Origin: Streptomyces hyaluromycini
GTDB taxonomy: Bacteria; Actinomycetota; Actinomycetes; Streptomycetales; Streptomycetaceae
Assembly (NCBI RefSeq): GCF_002217755.1
Contig: NZ_BCFL01000017.1
Span: 883,442 to 947,441, forward strand
DNA length: 64,000 bases
Direction: 5' to 3'
Within the stretch, counting starts at the first letter, position 1; each line of letters opens with the position of its first letter. Below, piece by piece: positions 17,820 through 25,826 of this stretch. The translations under genes were made by a program, and so were the position numbers. The notes beneath the pieces are model-generated. The model did not search any database. It was not told the origin of the DNA and saw nothing but the letters and a program-made list of their open reading frames with translations.

Positions 17820-18329
17820 TCAGTGTCCGGTCGACGGGTTGTACGTGGCGGACTTCACCGGCATCTCGACGGTGAGCGGACCGGATTTGGCGAACTTGAG
17901 TTTCAAGGTGATCGTGTCGCCCTGTTCCGGGCGGCGCTTCAGCTTCTCGAACATCAGATGGTTGCCACCGCTTTTGAACACGAGTTGACCGTGTGCGGGC
18001 ACCGCGAAGGAGGTGACCTCCTCCATCGCCCCGCCATTGGTCTCGTGCATGGTGATCTCGCCGGCGGAGCCACTGGTGACGGAGGTCAGCTCGTCCTTCG
18101 TGCCGCCCTTGTTGGTGATCGTCAGGAATCCGGCGGCCATGTCGGCCGAGACCGGCTGGGGCATGTAGGAGGCGCCGACGGTCAGCTCGGCCCCCGAGGA
18201 GCCCGAGGAGCCCGACGAGCCCGACGAGCCCGACGAGCCCGAGCCGCCGCAGCCGGCGAGGGCCAGCGCCCCCGTGATCGCTATCCCGGTCAGGGCGAGG
18301 TGCCTTCCGGTCGGAGTCGGGCGCTTCAC
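17820..18329 (-). CDS. PCu(A)C-family copper chaperone lipoprotein
   Basis: A 169-residue lipoprotein with lipobox LALAGC and a Gly/Ser linker of repeated GSSGSS. The H(M)X10MX21HXM-type copper site is visible: MHETNGGAMEE, later GGNHLMFEKL. Family members deliver Cu(I) to the CuA site of cytochrome oxidase together with Sco. It corresponds in position to ECuC of Streptomyces lividans. The GTG start overlaps the sco stop by four bases. Confidence 0.93.
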   Translation of the reverse strand: MKRPTPTGRHLALTGIAITGALALAGCGGSGSSGSSGSSGSSGSSGAELTVGASYMPQPVSADMAAGFLTITNKGGTKDELTSVTSGSAGEITMHETNGGAMEEVTSFAVPAHGQLVFKSGGNHLMFEKLKRRPEQGDTITLKLKFAKSGPLTVEMPVKSATYNPSTGH

Positions 18330-18979
18330 GGGTTCTCTCCCTTGATCAGCTTGGGGAGGTCCTTGGTGTAGTCGTCGACGGTGGCGTTCTCGCCGTAGAG
18401 GACGTATCCGCCGTCGGTCTTCGGCGAGAACGCGATGACCTGGGTGCCGTGCACCGAGACGACCTTGCCGGTCTTCTTGTCCTTGTGGGTCGGCTCGATG
18501 GAGATGCCGAGGGTGCGGGCGCCGGCCTGGATGGTGGCGAAGTCGCCGGTCAGCCCCACGAAGCTCGGGTCGATGCCCTTGAGCCACTTGCCGAGCTCGG
18601 CCGGGGTGTCCCGGGCCGGGTCGGTGGTGACGAACACGACCCGCAGCTTCGCCTGGTCGGCCTTGGACAGCGCCTTCTTGGCCACCGCGAGGTTGTTCAT
18701 GGTCAGCGGGCAGACGTCGGGGCAGTGCGTGTAGCCGAAGTAGATCAGCGTCGGCCTGCCCTTGGTCGCCGCGCGCAGGTCGTACTTCGCGCCGTGGGTG
18801 TCGGTGAGCACCAGGTCCGGCTTCTCGAACGGCGTGTCCAGGATGGTCGCGGCCTTGTTCGAGGTGTCCCCGGAGACCACGGTGACGGGTGACTTGGCGT
18901 CGTCGCCGCTGCCGCAGGCGGAGAGGGTCAGGGTGGCGGCGGCGAGCAGCGCGGCCGCGGCGAACGTCTTCTTGCGCAT
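18326..18979 (-). CDS. sco: Sco1/SenC-family copper chaperone lipoprotein
   Basis: A 217-residue lipoprotein (LSACGSG lipobox) with a thioredoxin-like fold. The CPDVCP copper motif is near residue 93, and the third ligand His is likely the one in VVSVHGTQVIAF. Sco proteins metallate cytochrome c oxidase CuA and, in Streptomyces, feed copper to the DtpA/GlxA pathway. It is translationally coupled to the PCu(A)C gene downstream. Confidence 0.95.
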   Translation of the reverse strand: MRKKTFAAAALLAAATLTLSACGSGDDAKSPVTVVSGDTSNKAATILDTPFEKPDLVLTDTHGAKYDLRAATKGRPTLIYFGYTHCPDVCPLTMNNLAVAKKALSKADQAKLRVVFVTTDPARDTPAELGKWLKGIDPSFVGLTGDFATIQAGARTLGISIEPTHKDKKTGKVVSVHGTQVIAFSPKTDGGYVLYGENATVDDYTKDLPKLIKGENP

Positions 18980-19092
18980 ACGAAAATGTCCCAGATGTGA
19001 GAGATCCGGCGTGCACCGGGGGGCCGGACGACAGCCGTACGACAGCTGCGACAGCGTCGCACGACCCCCTGTGCGCGTTACGGACGCGGGGC

Positions 19093-19911
19093 TCAGGCCT
19101 CGGTGCCGGTGGTGGACCGGCGGCGGCCGGCGAGGACGCCGTAGGCGACCCCGGCCGCGCCGACGACGATGCCCACGACGCCGAGGACACGGGCGGTGGT
19201 GTCACTGCCGCCGGAGGAGCCGGAGTCGTCGGACGCGGTGGTCTCGGTGCCGGCCGAGGTCTCCACGGCCGTGTCCTCGGCCGTGGCGGATCCGTGGTGG
19301 TCGTCGGTGGCGGCGGACAGCGCGAGGACCGGGGCCGGGTTCTCCGGCTCGTCCTGGCCCTCCTGCTGGACCTCGATCCAGCGGACGACCTCCTTGTTCG
19401 AGTACGTCTGGATCGCCTTGAAGACCAGCTCGTCGGTGTTCTCGGGCAGGGCGCCCACGGAGAGCGGGAACTTCTGGAAGTAGCCCGGCTCGATGCCCTT
19501 GTCCTCGGCGGTCCAGGTGACCTTGGTGACCGCCTGGTCGATCTTCTCGCCGTGTATCTCCAGCGGCTTGGCCAGCTTGGACTTGGTGACCTCGATCTTC
19601 CAGCCGGCCATCGGTTGCGGCATCACGGAGGCCACCGGGTGGTCGGTGGGGAAGTTGACCTCGACCTTGGTGGTCGAGGCGTCGTCGCGCTCGTTGGGGA
19701 CCTTGAAGTCGATGACCGCGTAACCGCCCTTGGCGGCGGTGCCCTCGGGCTGGACGCTGACGTGCGCGAACGCGGGCGAGGAGACGGCCAGTACGGCCGT
19801 ACCCGTGACGGCGGCGACGGTGGCGACGGCGGCGATACGCGAGGCCTTCATGGCGGACAGGGCGGATACGGCGGACCTGGCGGACCTGGCGGACATGGCG
19901 GAAGCCTTCAT
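19093..19911 (-). CDS. YcnI-family (DUF1775) copper-associated exported protein
   Basis: A secreted, membrane-anchored protein of about 272 residues. After the signal peptide the mature end begins AHVSVQPEG, whose His is the copper ligand in YcnI proteins. A beta-sandwich DUF1775 domain follows to about residue 185, then a Ser/Thr/Asp-rich linker and one C-terminal helix with a basic end (VLGVVGIVVGAAGVAYGVLA). ATG 19911 is chosen because of an upstream GGAGTGGAG; ATG 19851 would remove a 20-residue segment encoded by a short direct repeat. It heads or precedes the copper operon. Confidence 0.9.
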   Translation of the reverse strand: MKASAMSARSARSAVSALSAMKASRIAAVATVAAVTGTAVLAVSSPAFAHVSVQPEGTAAKGGYAVIDFKVPNERDDASTTKVEVNFPTDHPVASVMPQPMAGWKIEVTKSKLAKPLEIHGEKIDQAVTKVTWTAEDKGIEPGYFQKFPLSVGALPENTDELVFKAIQTYSNKEVVRWIEVQQEGQDEPENPAPVLALSAATDDHHGSATAEDTAVETSAGTETTASDDSGSSGGSDTTARVLGVVGIVVGAAGVAYGVLAGRRRSTTGTEA

Positions 19912-20089
19912 GGCAGGGAGCACTCCACTCCGAGTGAGTTCTGTCGTTGAGGGGGCGCGTGGAAAGCCGAAAGCCGAAAGCCGAAAGTCGGAAGCGGCCG
20001 TCGGAAAGCGCACGCGCGCGTGCCGCACGACGGCGGCAGGCCCCTCCGGATCCGGGCCGACCCCGGGGGAGTGCTCTGGTCGCGTCGTG

Positions 20090-20968
20090 TCAGGCGGCGA
20101 GAACGAGTACGGCGGCTGCCGTGGGCGGCCCGCGCCGGATCACGGAGTGCTGGAGCGCGACGGTGTGCGGGGCGGGCGGTGCGTCCCAGGCGCTACGACG
20201 GCCACGCGCGGGCGCCTCGGGTACGGCCACGAGCCCGGCACACAGGGCGCACGCCAGCGCGAGCGCCCCGCGCAGGGAACGGATGAGCGCCCCCTCGGCG
20301 ACCCCGTGCGCCGAATCGGCCGACAGCTGGATCAGCCGCAGCAGCGCCAGGTCGCCCCGGCGCAGCAGCCACCCGGCCACGACGGCCGCGAGGATGTGTC
20401 CGAGCAGCATGGGCACGGAGGGCAGCAGCGAGCCGGAGGCCCCGGTGGCGTCCGCGGCATGGGCCGCCCCGCTCGTGCCGGTGGCCGGAACGGAGGTGCT
20501 GAGATGCGCGTCCGCGAGGATCTTGTACGCGTGGGCGGGGCTGATCTGCGCGGCCCCGGCCCCGCACACCAGCCGCGCGGCCCGCTCCACCAGCGAGGCG
20601 TCACCGGTGGACATCGACGTCATGGACGTCACGGGCGACATCGATGACATGGAGGACATGGACATCGAGCCGCCGGACATCACGGAGCTGCCGTGCTGAC
20701 CGAGCCCGAACAGCGTGTGGAGCACCGTCTGCAGCACTGCGAGCAGGGCCACGATCCCCGGCAGCGAGCGGGCCTGGCCGGTCAGCGGGGCGACGAGCGC
20801 CAGGGTGCCCAGGAAGCCCGCGCCGAGCGTCCACAGCGGAACGGTCGCGCAGGAGGCCAGGGTGTGCCCCGCCGCGGCCAGCACGACACAGAGCGCGGCG
20901 AACACCGCGGCCCGCAGGAGCCGCAGTCCGCTTCCGGTGCGCGCCGCGCGCGGGTGGGGGGCAGTCAT
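20090..20968 (-). CDS. Met-rich polytopic membrane protein, probably copper-linked
   Basis: A 292-residue protein with about five hydrophobic helices. A loop near residues 95-120 alternates Met and Ser (MSMSSMSSMSPV) and includes a nearby His, the composition of Cu(I)-binding loops. A second His/Ala-rich loop follows. The gene lies immediately upstream of ycnI in the copper region. No characterised homologue recognised; the copper role is inferred from the Met-rich loop and neighbours. Confidence 0.75.
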   Translation of the reverse strand: MTAPHPRAARTGSGLRLLRAAVFAALCVVLAAAGHTLASCATVPLWTLGAGFLGTLALVAPLTGQARSLPGIVALLAVLQTVLHTLFGLGQHGSSVMSGGSMSMSSMSSMSPVTSMTSMSTGDASLVERAARLVCGAGAAQISPAHAYKILADAHLSTSVPATGTSGAAHAADATGASGSLLPSVPMLLGHILAAVVAGWLLRRGDLALLRLIQLSADSAHGVAEGALIRSLRGALALACALCAGLVAVPEAPARGRRSAWDAPPAPHTVALQHSVIRRGPPTAAAVLVLAA

Positions 20969-21215
20969 GGCGCGCTCATCATCGCACCGGACCCGGTCCC
21001 GCTATACGCCAGGTCCGGAAGATTCCGTTACGCCCAGGGGGGTGATCGAGAGAAAGAAGCGAAAGATCATCCTTGTGGCGAACCACCCGCTCATACACCG
21101 AAACCTCCCCCCGCGCATCCCCCGGATGGGCGTTCTCACATGAACGGAGTGCTTACACCCGCGCACGGGTGGCAATAGGTATCGGTATGTCGAGCCGCGG
21201 CCAGGAGGCTGGAGC

Positions 21216-21665
21216 ATGAGCATCTGGTGGTCACTCCATCTGCGGCGTGAGGCCGCGAGCGTGCCGCTCGCCCGCAGGCTGCTGATCGGCACGATGGAGA
21301 CGGCGGGCGTCGACCCCGACATCTCCTACGACCTCTCCGTCGCCCTCAGCGAGGCCTGTGCGAACGCCGTCGAGCACGGCGGGGCCGGCCGTACCTCGGA
21401 GGCGTACCGGGTCACCGCCTACCTGGACGGCGAGAAGTGCCGTATCGAAGTGGCGGATTCGGGGCCGGGGCTCGGCCCGGGGTTCGCCCGTACCCAGGAC
21501 CTCAGACCCGCCCGTCCCGACGCCGAGCACGGGAGAGGGCTCTGTCTCATCAGAGAACTCGCGGATCACGTCCACATCGGCAACAAGCCGGGCCGCGGCG
21601 GGACCGTGGTCAGCTTCGACAAGATCCTCAAGTGGAAGAAAGATCCTTCTCTGCTTTCGGCATGA
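21216..21665 (+). CDS. Anti-sigma-factor-type ATP-binding protein (HATPase_c_2, RsbW-like)
   Basis: A 149-residue GHKL ATPase of the RsbW/SpoIIAB class without a sensor domain. N-box EACANAVEHGG, G1 DSGPGLGPG and G2 HGRGLCLIREL are intact. ATG 21216 follows AGGAGGCTGGAG. Such kinases bind sigma factors or phosphorylate anti-anti-sigma proteins; Streptomyces encode dozens. No cognate sigma factor is adjacent, so its partner is unknown. Confidence 0.88.
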   Translation: MSIWWSLHLRREAASVPLARRLLIGTMETAGVDPDISYDLSVALSEACANAVEHGGAGRTSEAYRVTAYLDGEKCRIEVADSGPGLGPGFARTQDLRPARPDAEHGRGLCLIRELADHVHIGNKPGRGGTVVSFDKILKWKKDPSLLSA

Positions 21666-21703
21666 CCCTCGCCCCCGCATAACACCCGCGCTAGGGTGCG
21701 CGC

Positions 21704-22279
21704 ATGATTCTCAGAAAGATTAAAGAAAGCCTGCTCCTGCCCGGGGTGATATTGCGTCCCATTGCCGTCGGCGACGCGAAAGCGCTGTGCGCCGCATACG
21801 TCGGCAACCGAAGGCATCTCGAACCCTGGGAACCGCTCAGACCCGAGTCCTTCTTCACCGTCGAGGGGCAGACCGAGCGCATCGATGGCCTGCTGGGACA
21901 GGCCGCAGACGGCCTCCTGGCCCCCTGGATCATGGAGTCGGCCGAGGACGGCCGGATCGTCGGCGCGATCACTCTTTCCGGAATTTCCCTGGGGCCTTTC
22001 TGCAGTTCCTACGTCGGCTATTGGGTGGCTGGTGATCAACAGGGCCGTGGTCTGGCCACCGCCGCCCTGGAGCGGGTCTGCGAGATAGCCCGGGATGTCG
22101 TGGGACTTCACCGGATCGAGGCGTCCACCTTGATCGAGAACACCACGTCCCAGCGCGTGCTGAAGAAATGCGGGTTCGAGACGATCGGGGACGCGCCGCA
22201 GTATCTGCACATCAATGGAGAATGGCGGGACAGCCGGCTGTTCCAGCGGATCCTGCACGGCCGCGCCCCGGCTCTGTGA
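21704..22279 (+). CDS. GNAT acetyltransferase, RimJ/RimL type
   Basis: A 191-residue N-acetyltransferase. The acetyl-CoA loop is DQQGRGLATAAL, with YVGYWV before it and IENTTSQRVLKKCGFE as the C-terminal signature of the RimJ/RimL group. ATG 21704 has no clear ribosome site; a TAGGGT hexamer about 7 bases upstream would fit a leaderless transcript. It lies 38 bases after the anti-sigma-like gene. Substrate unknown (amino group of a protein or small molecule). Confidence 0.88.
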   Translation: MILRKIKESLLLPGVILRPIAVGDAKALCAAYVGNRRHLEPWEPLRPESFFTVEGQTERIDGLLGQAADGLLAPWIMESAEDGRIVGAITLSGISLGPFCSSYVGYWVAGDQQGRGLATAALERVCEIARDVVGLHRIEASTLIENTTSQRVLKKCGFETIGDAPQYLHINGEWRDSRLFQRILHGRAPAL

Positions 22280-22378
22280 CCAGCGGCTTCCCAACAGGTT
22301 CAGTTTCCTGGGCGTTCACAGGCCGTTGCCAGCTCCCGCCCATGCCTCTGACAAACGACGTTCCTAGCTTCGTCGGCC

Positions 22379-23311
22379 ATGACGGGAAACCACAAAAACA
22401 CGTCGATCACCCGCCGCCGTGCCCTCGCGGTCTCCGGCGGCACGGTGGCGGCCGGCGGCCTCGCGGTCGCCGGCTTCCAGTCGGCCTTCGCCGACACGAC
22501 CGACACCAGCACCGACGCGGACGCCACGGCCTCCGCGAGTTCCACCAGCAGTGAGTGCATGACGCTGATGAGCAGCGTCACGGAAGGGCCGTACTACCTC
22601 GATGGTGCCTTGGTGCGCAAGGACATCACCGAGGGCAAGGCCGGCGTTCCGCTGACCCTGCGCCTGACCGTCGTGGACGCCACCGACGGCTGCACCCCGG
22701 TCAAGGGCGCCGCGGTCGAGATCTGGCACTGCGACGCCTGGGGCTACTACTCCGGCTACACCACCGCCAACCCGGGCGGCTCCGCCCCCGCGGAGAGCGA
22801 GGAGGGCGACTCCGCCAACGACAACACCTACCTGCGCGGCTACCAGATCGCCAACGCCAACGGGGTCGTCAAGTTCGAGACGATCTTCCCGGGCTGGTAC
22901 ACCCCGCGCACCTGCCACATCCACGTGAAGGTGCACACGGGCGGCGAGAAGGAGGACGGCACCTACGAGGGCGGCAAGGTCAACTACACCGGCCAGCTGT
23001 TCTTCGCCGACGACATCGCCGAGGAGATCTTCACGCTCGACCCCTACTCGAAGCACACCGGCAGCTACACCACGCTCGCCAACGACATGGTGTACGACGG
23101 CGGTGGTGCCTCCAGCGGTCTGCTGACCCTGAAGGCCGTGCACAAGAAGGACCCCTCGAAGGGCTACAAGGGCTCCCTGACCCTGGGTGTCGACCCGGAC
23201 GCCGAGAACACCGGCGCCGGCAGCGGCGGCGGAGGCACTCCGCCGAGCGGCGCCCCGACGGGCGCGCCGCCGAGCGACAGCGCCTCCCCTTCGGCCTCCG
23301 CCTCCTCATAA
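22379..23311 (+). CDS. Tat-exported intradiol ring-cleavage dioxygenase
   Basis: A 310-residue secreted enzyme. The signal TRRRALAVSGGTVAAGG is Tat-like. The catalytic domain contains the Fe(III) ligands of intradiol dioxygenases: Tyr in GPYYLDG, Tyr in GWYTPRT and two His in CHIHVKV. A Gly/Pro/Ser-rich tail (GTPPSGAPTGAPP) ends the protein. Related secreted Streptomyces enzymes cleave catechols from lignin or plant aromatics; the exact substrate is not predictable. It precedes the CitG-like gene by 10 bases. Confidence 0.92.
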   Translation: MTGNHKNTSITRRRALAVSGGTVAAGGLAVAGFQSAFADTTDTSTDADATASASSTSSECMTLMSSVTEGPYYLDGALVRKDITEGKAGVPLTLRLTVVDATDGCTPVKGAAVEIWHCDAWGYYSGYTTANPGGSAPAESEEGDSANDNTYLRGYQIANANGVVKFETIFPGWYTPRTCHIHVKVHTGGEKEDGTYEGGKVNYTGQLFFADDIAEEIFTLDPYSKHTGSYTTLANDMVYDGGGASSGLLTLKAVHKKDPSKGYKGSLTLGVDPDAENTGAGSGGGGTPPSGAPTGAPPSDSASPSASASS

Positions 23312-23321
23312 GGTAAGGGAC

Positions 23322-24140
23322 ATGACAAGCCGCGAGGACGATGCGCTGGCGCAGGCCGCCGTGGCCGCGCTCACCGGTCAGCTGGCACTGGCCCCCAAGC
23401 CGGGCCTGCCCGACCCCCGTGACCTCGACGCCCGCAGTACGCGCCGGGAGCACGACAGTCTGCGCTGGTCGGCCAAGGCGCTGGCGCCCGGCCTCGCGGC
23501 GATGGCCGCCTCCGCCCGCCGTACCGGCGAAGCCACGCCGGTGCTGCGGGCGGAACTGGGCGCGATCGGCCGGTGCACCGAGCACTCGGTGGGCCTGGCC
23601 GGCGGCGGCCACAGGGGCGCCCTGTGGGCCCTCGGCTTCCTGGTCGCCGCGGTCGCCCTGGACCCCCGCGCCAAGGCCCGCGAGATCGCCGCGAACGCGC
23701 GGAAGATCGCCGCGTTCACCGACAAGGGCGCCCCCAAGCGCCCCTCCCGGGGTTCGTCGATCTCCGTCAAGTACGGCGCGGCCGGCGCCCGGGGCGAGGC
23801 CAGGGCCGGATTCCCGCACGTACGCCGGGCGCTGGACGCCCTGGCGACGGCCCGCAAGGCGGGCGCCACCGAGAACCAGGCCCGCCTGGACGCCTTACTG
23901 ACCGTGATGTCCACCCTCCAGGACACCGAACTCCTCTACGAGGCGGGCCCGTTGGGCCTGCGCCAGGTCCAGGCAGGGGCGCGGGAAATACTGGAGGCGG
24001 GCGGCACGGCGACAGAGGCGGGTGCGGAGGCGCTCCGCACCCTTGACGCGGACCTGCACGAAAAGGGCTGGAGCCCGCGCGGCAGCGCGGGCCTGCTGGC
24101 CGGCGCTCTCTTCTTGGATGCGTTGCCGATTCCTACCTAG
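23322..24140 (+). CDS. CitG/MdcB-like triphosphoribosyl-dephospho-CoA synthase family protein
   Basis: A 272-residue protein similar to CitG/MdcB, which makes the precursor of the citrate/malonate lyase prosthetic group from ATP and dephospho-CoA. PKPGLPDPRD near residue 27 and GARGEARAGFPHV near 155 match family blocks. No citrate or malonate lyase gene is in the window, so the partner is unknown. Start ATG 23322 follows AAGGTAAGGG. Codon 192 (23895-23897) is TTA, the only in-frame TTA I found here, implying dependence on the bldA tRNA. The stop overlaps dispersed repeat copy 4. Confidence 0.78.
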   Translation: MTSREDDALAQAAVAALTGQLALAPKPGLPDPRDLDARSTRREHDSLRWSAKALAPGLAAMAASARRTGEATPVLRAELGAIGRCTEHSVGLAGGGHRGALWALGFLVAAVALDPRAKAREIAANARKIAAFTDKGAPKRPSRGSSISVKYGAAGARGEARAGFPHVRRALDALATARKAGATENQARLDALLTVMSTLQDTELLYEAGPLGLRQVQAGAREILEAGGTATEAGAEALRTLDADLHEKGWSPRGSAGLLAGALFLDALPIPT

Positions 24141-24190
24141 GGGCGCGGGGAACTGCGCGACCAGCCACCGACTACCCGTAGAACGCAACG
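24140..24190 (+). repeat. Streptomyces dispersed intergenic repeat, copy 4 (short)
   Basis: GGGGCGCGGGGAACTGCGCG followed by ACCAGCCACC, beginning at the last base of the CitG-like stop codon. It lacks the left half of the palindrome seen in copies 1, 3 and 5. Confidence 0.8.
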
Positions 24191-24221
24191 ATGGCCGGGC
24201 ACCCCCTTGGTACCCGGCCAT
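24191..24221. terminator. Bidirectional hairpin between convergent genes
   Basis: TGGCCGGGCA and TACCCGGCCA form a 10-position stem with one non-pair across a 9-base loop, in the short spacer between the convergent CitG-like and pepP genes. Likely terminates both. Confidence 0.75.
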
Positions 24222-24233
24222 TCACATCACCCG

Positions 24234-25703
24234 TCAGCTCTTAAGCGAAGCCATCCACGCCTCGACCTCGTCCGACCGCCGGGGCAGCCCCGCGCTGAGG
24301 TTCCGGTTCCCGTCGGCCGTCACCAGGATGTCGTCCTCGATCCGCACGCCGATCCCCCGGTACTCCTCCGGCACGGTGAGGTCGTCGGCCTGGAAGTACA
24401 GCCCCGGCTCGACGGTCAGCACCATCCCCGCCTCCAGGACGCCCTCCACATACGTCTCGGTCCGCGCGGCAGCACAGTCGTGGACGTCGAGCCCGAGCAT
24501 GTGCCCCGTCCCGTGCAGCGTCCACCGGCGCTGCAGTCCCAGCTCCAGCACCCGCTCCACCGGCCCCTCCACGAGCCCCCACTCGACGAGCCGCTCGGCC
24601 AGCACCCGCTGCGCGGCATCGTGGAAGTCGCGGTACTTGGCGCCCGGCTGCACCGCCGCGATCCCGGCCTCCTGGGCGTCGTACACGGCGTCGTAGATCT
24701 TCTTCTGGATCTCGCTGTACGTGCCGTTGACCGGCAGCGTGCGCGTGACGTCGGCGGTGTACAGGCTGTGCGTCTCGACGCCGGCGTCCAGGAGGAGCAG
24801 GTCGCCGGAGCGCACCGGGCCGTCGTTGCGGACCCAGTGCAGGGTGCAGGCGTGCGGGCCGGACGCGCAGATGGAGCCGTAGCCGATGTCGTTGCCCTCC
24901 ACGCGTGCGCGGAGGAAGAACGTGCCCTCGATGTAGCGCTCGCTGGTGGCCTCGGCCTTGTCGAGGACCTTCACGACGTCCTCGAAGCCGCGGACCGTGG
25001 AGTCGACGGCCTTCTGCAGCTCGCCGACCTCCCACTCGTCCTTGACCAGGCGGGCCTCGGAGAGGAAGACCCGCAGCTCCTCGTCGCGCTCGGCGGTGAC
25101 CTTGTCGGTCAGCGCCTCCTGGATGCCGGCGTCGTACCCGCGTACGACCCGGACCGGGCCGGTGGCCTCGCGCAGCTTGCCGGCCAGCTCGCGGACGTCG
25201 GCCGCGGGGATGCCGTAGAGCGCCTCGGACTCGGTGAGGGAGTGGCGGCGGCCGACCCACAGCTCGCCCTGTCCGGAGAGCCAGAACTCGCCGTTCTCGC
25301 GGTCGGAGCGGGGCAGCAGGTAGACGGTGGCGACATGGCCGTCGTCCTTCGGCTCCAGGACGAGTACGCCGTCCTCTGTCTGGTTGCCGGTGAGATAGAC
25401 GTACTCGACCGACGCCCGGAACGGGTAGTCCGTGTCGTTCGAGCGGGTCTTCAGGTTGCCGGCCGGGATCACCAGGCGCTCGCCCGGGAAGCGGGCGGAC
25501 AGCTCGGCGCGGCGGCGGGCGGTGTGCCCGGCCTGCTCGATGGGCTTGAGATCGTGCAGCTCCGTATCGGCCCAGCCGGACTTCATGCTCTCGGCGAGCT
25601 CGTCGGACACGCCCGGGTACAGGCCGTTCTTGCGCTGCTTGATCGGCTCTTCCGACTCGGTCTCCGGGGTCTCCGGAGTCTCCGGGGTGAGCTCGTCGGA
25701 CAC
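24234..25703 (-). CDS. pepP: Xaa-Pro aminopeptidase (aminopeptidase P)
   Basis: A 489-residue M24B peptidase that removes N-terminal residues preceding proline. The N-terminal AMP_N domain spans about 45-190. Dinuclear metal ligands are Asp in LLLDAGVETHSLYTADVTRT (two), His in HGTGHMLGLDVHD, and Glu in TVEPGLYF and VRIEDDILV. A repeated TPETPETPE acidic segment lies at the N-terminus. GTG 25703 is 6 bases after GAGGAGG and is preferred; ATG 25709 abuts that site directly. Confidence 0.95.
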   Translation of the reverse strand: MSDELTPETPETPETESEEPIKQRKNGLYPGVSDELAESMKSGWADTELHDLKPIEQAGHTARRRAELSARFPGERLVIPAGNLKTRSNDTDYPFRASVEYVYLTGNQTEDGVLVLEPKDDGHVATVYLLPRSDRENGEFWLSGQGELWVGRRHSLTESEALYGIPAADVRELAGKLREATGPVRVVRGYDAGIQEALTDKVTAERDEELRVFLSEARLVKDEWEVGELQKAVDSTVRGFEDVVKVLDKAEATSERYIEGTFFLRARVEGNDIGYGSICASGPHACTLHWVRNDGPVRSGDLLLLDAGVETHSLYTADVTRTLPVNGTYSEIQKKIYDAVYDAQEAGIAAVQPGAKYRDFHDAAQRVLAERLVEWGLVEGPVERVLELGLQRRWTLHGTGHMLGLDVHDCAAARTETYVEGVLEAGMVLTVEPGLYFQADDLTVPEEYRGIGVRIEDDILVTADGNRNLSAGLPRRSDEVEAWMASLKS

Positions 25704-25826
25704 GGTCATCCTCCTCGACACTGCAGTGAATCCCGTCCATCGTACGGTCGTACCGAACGGCGTCCCAGGGACTCGGGGCCCACAGCGGTGTGAGGTGTGT
25801 CCGTCTCCGCCTTTCTGACTGACCGA

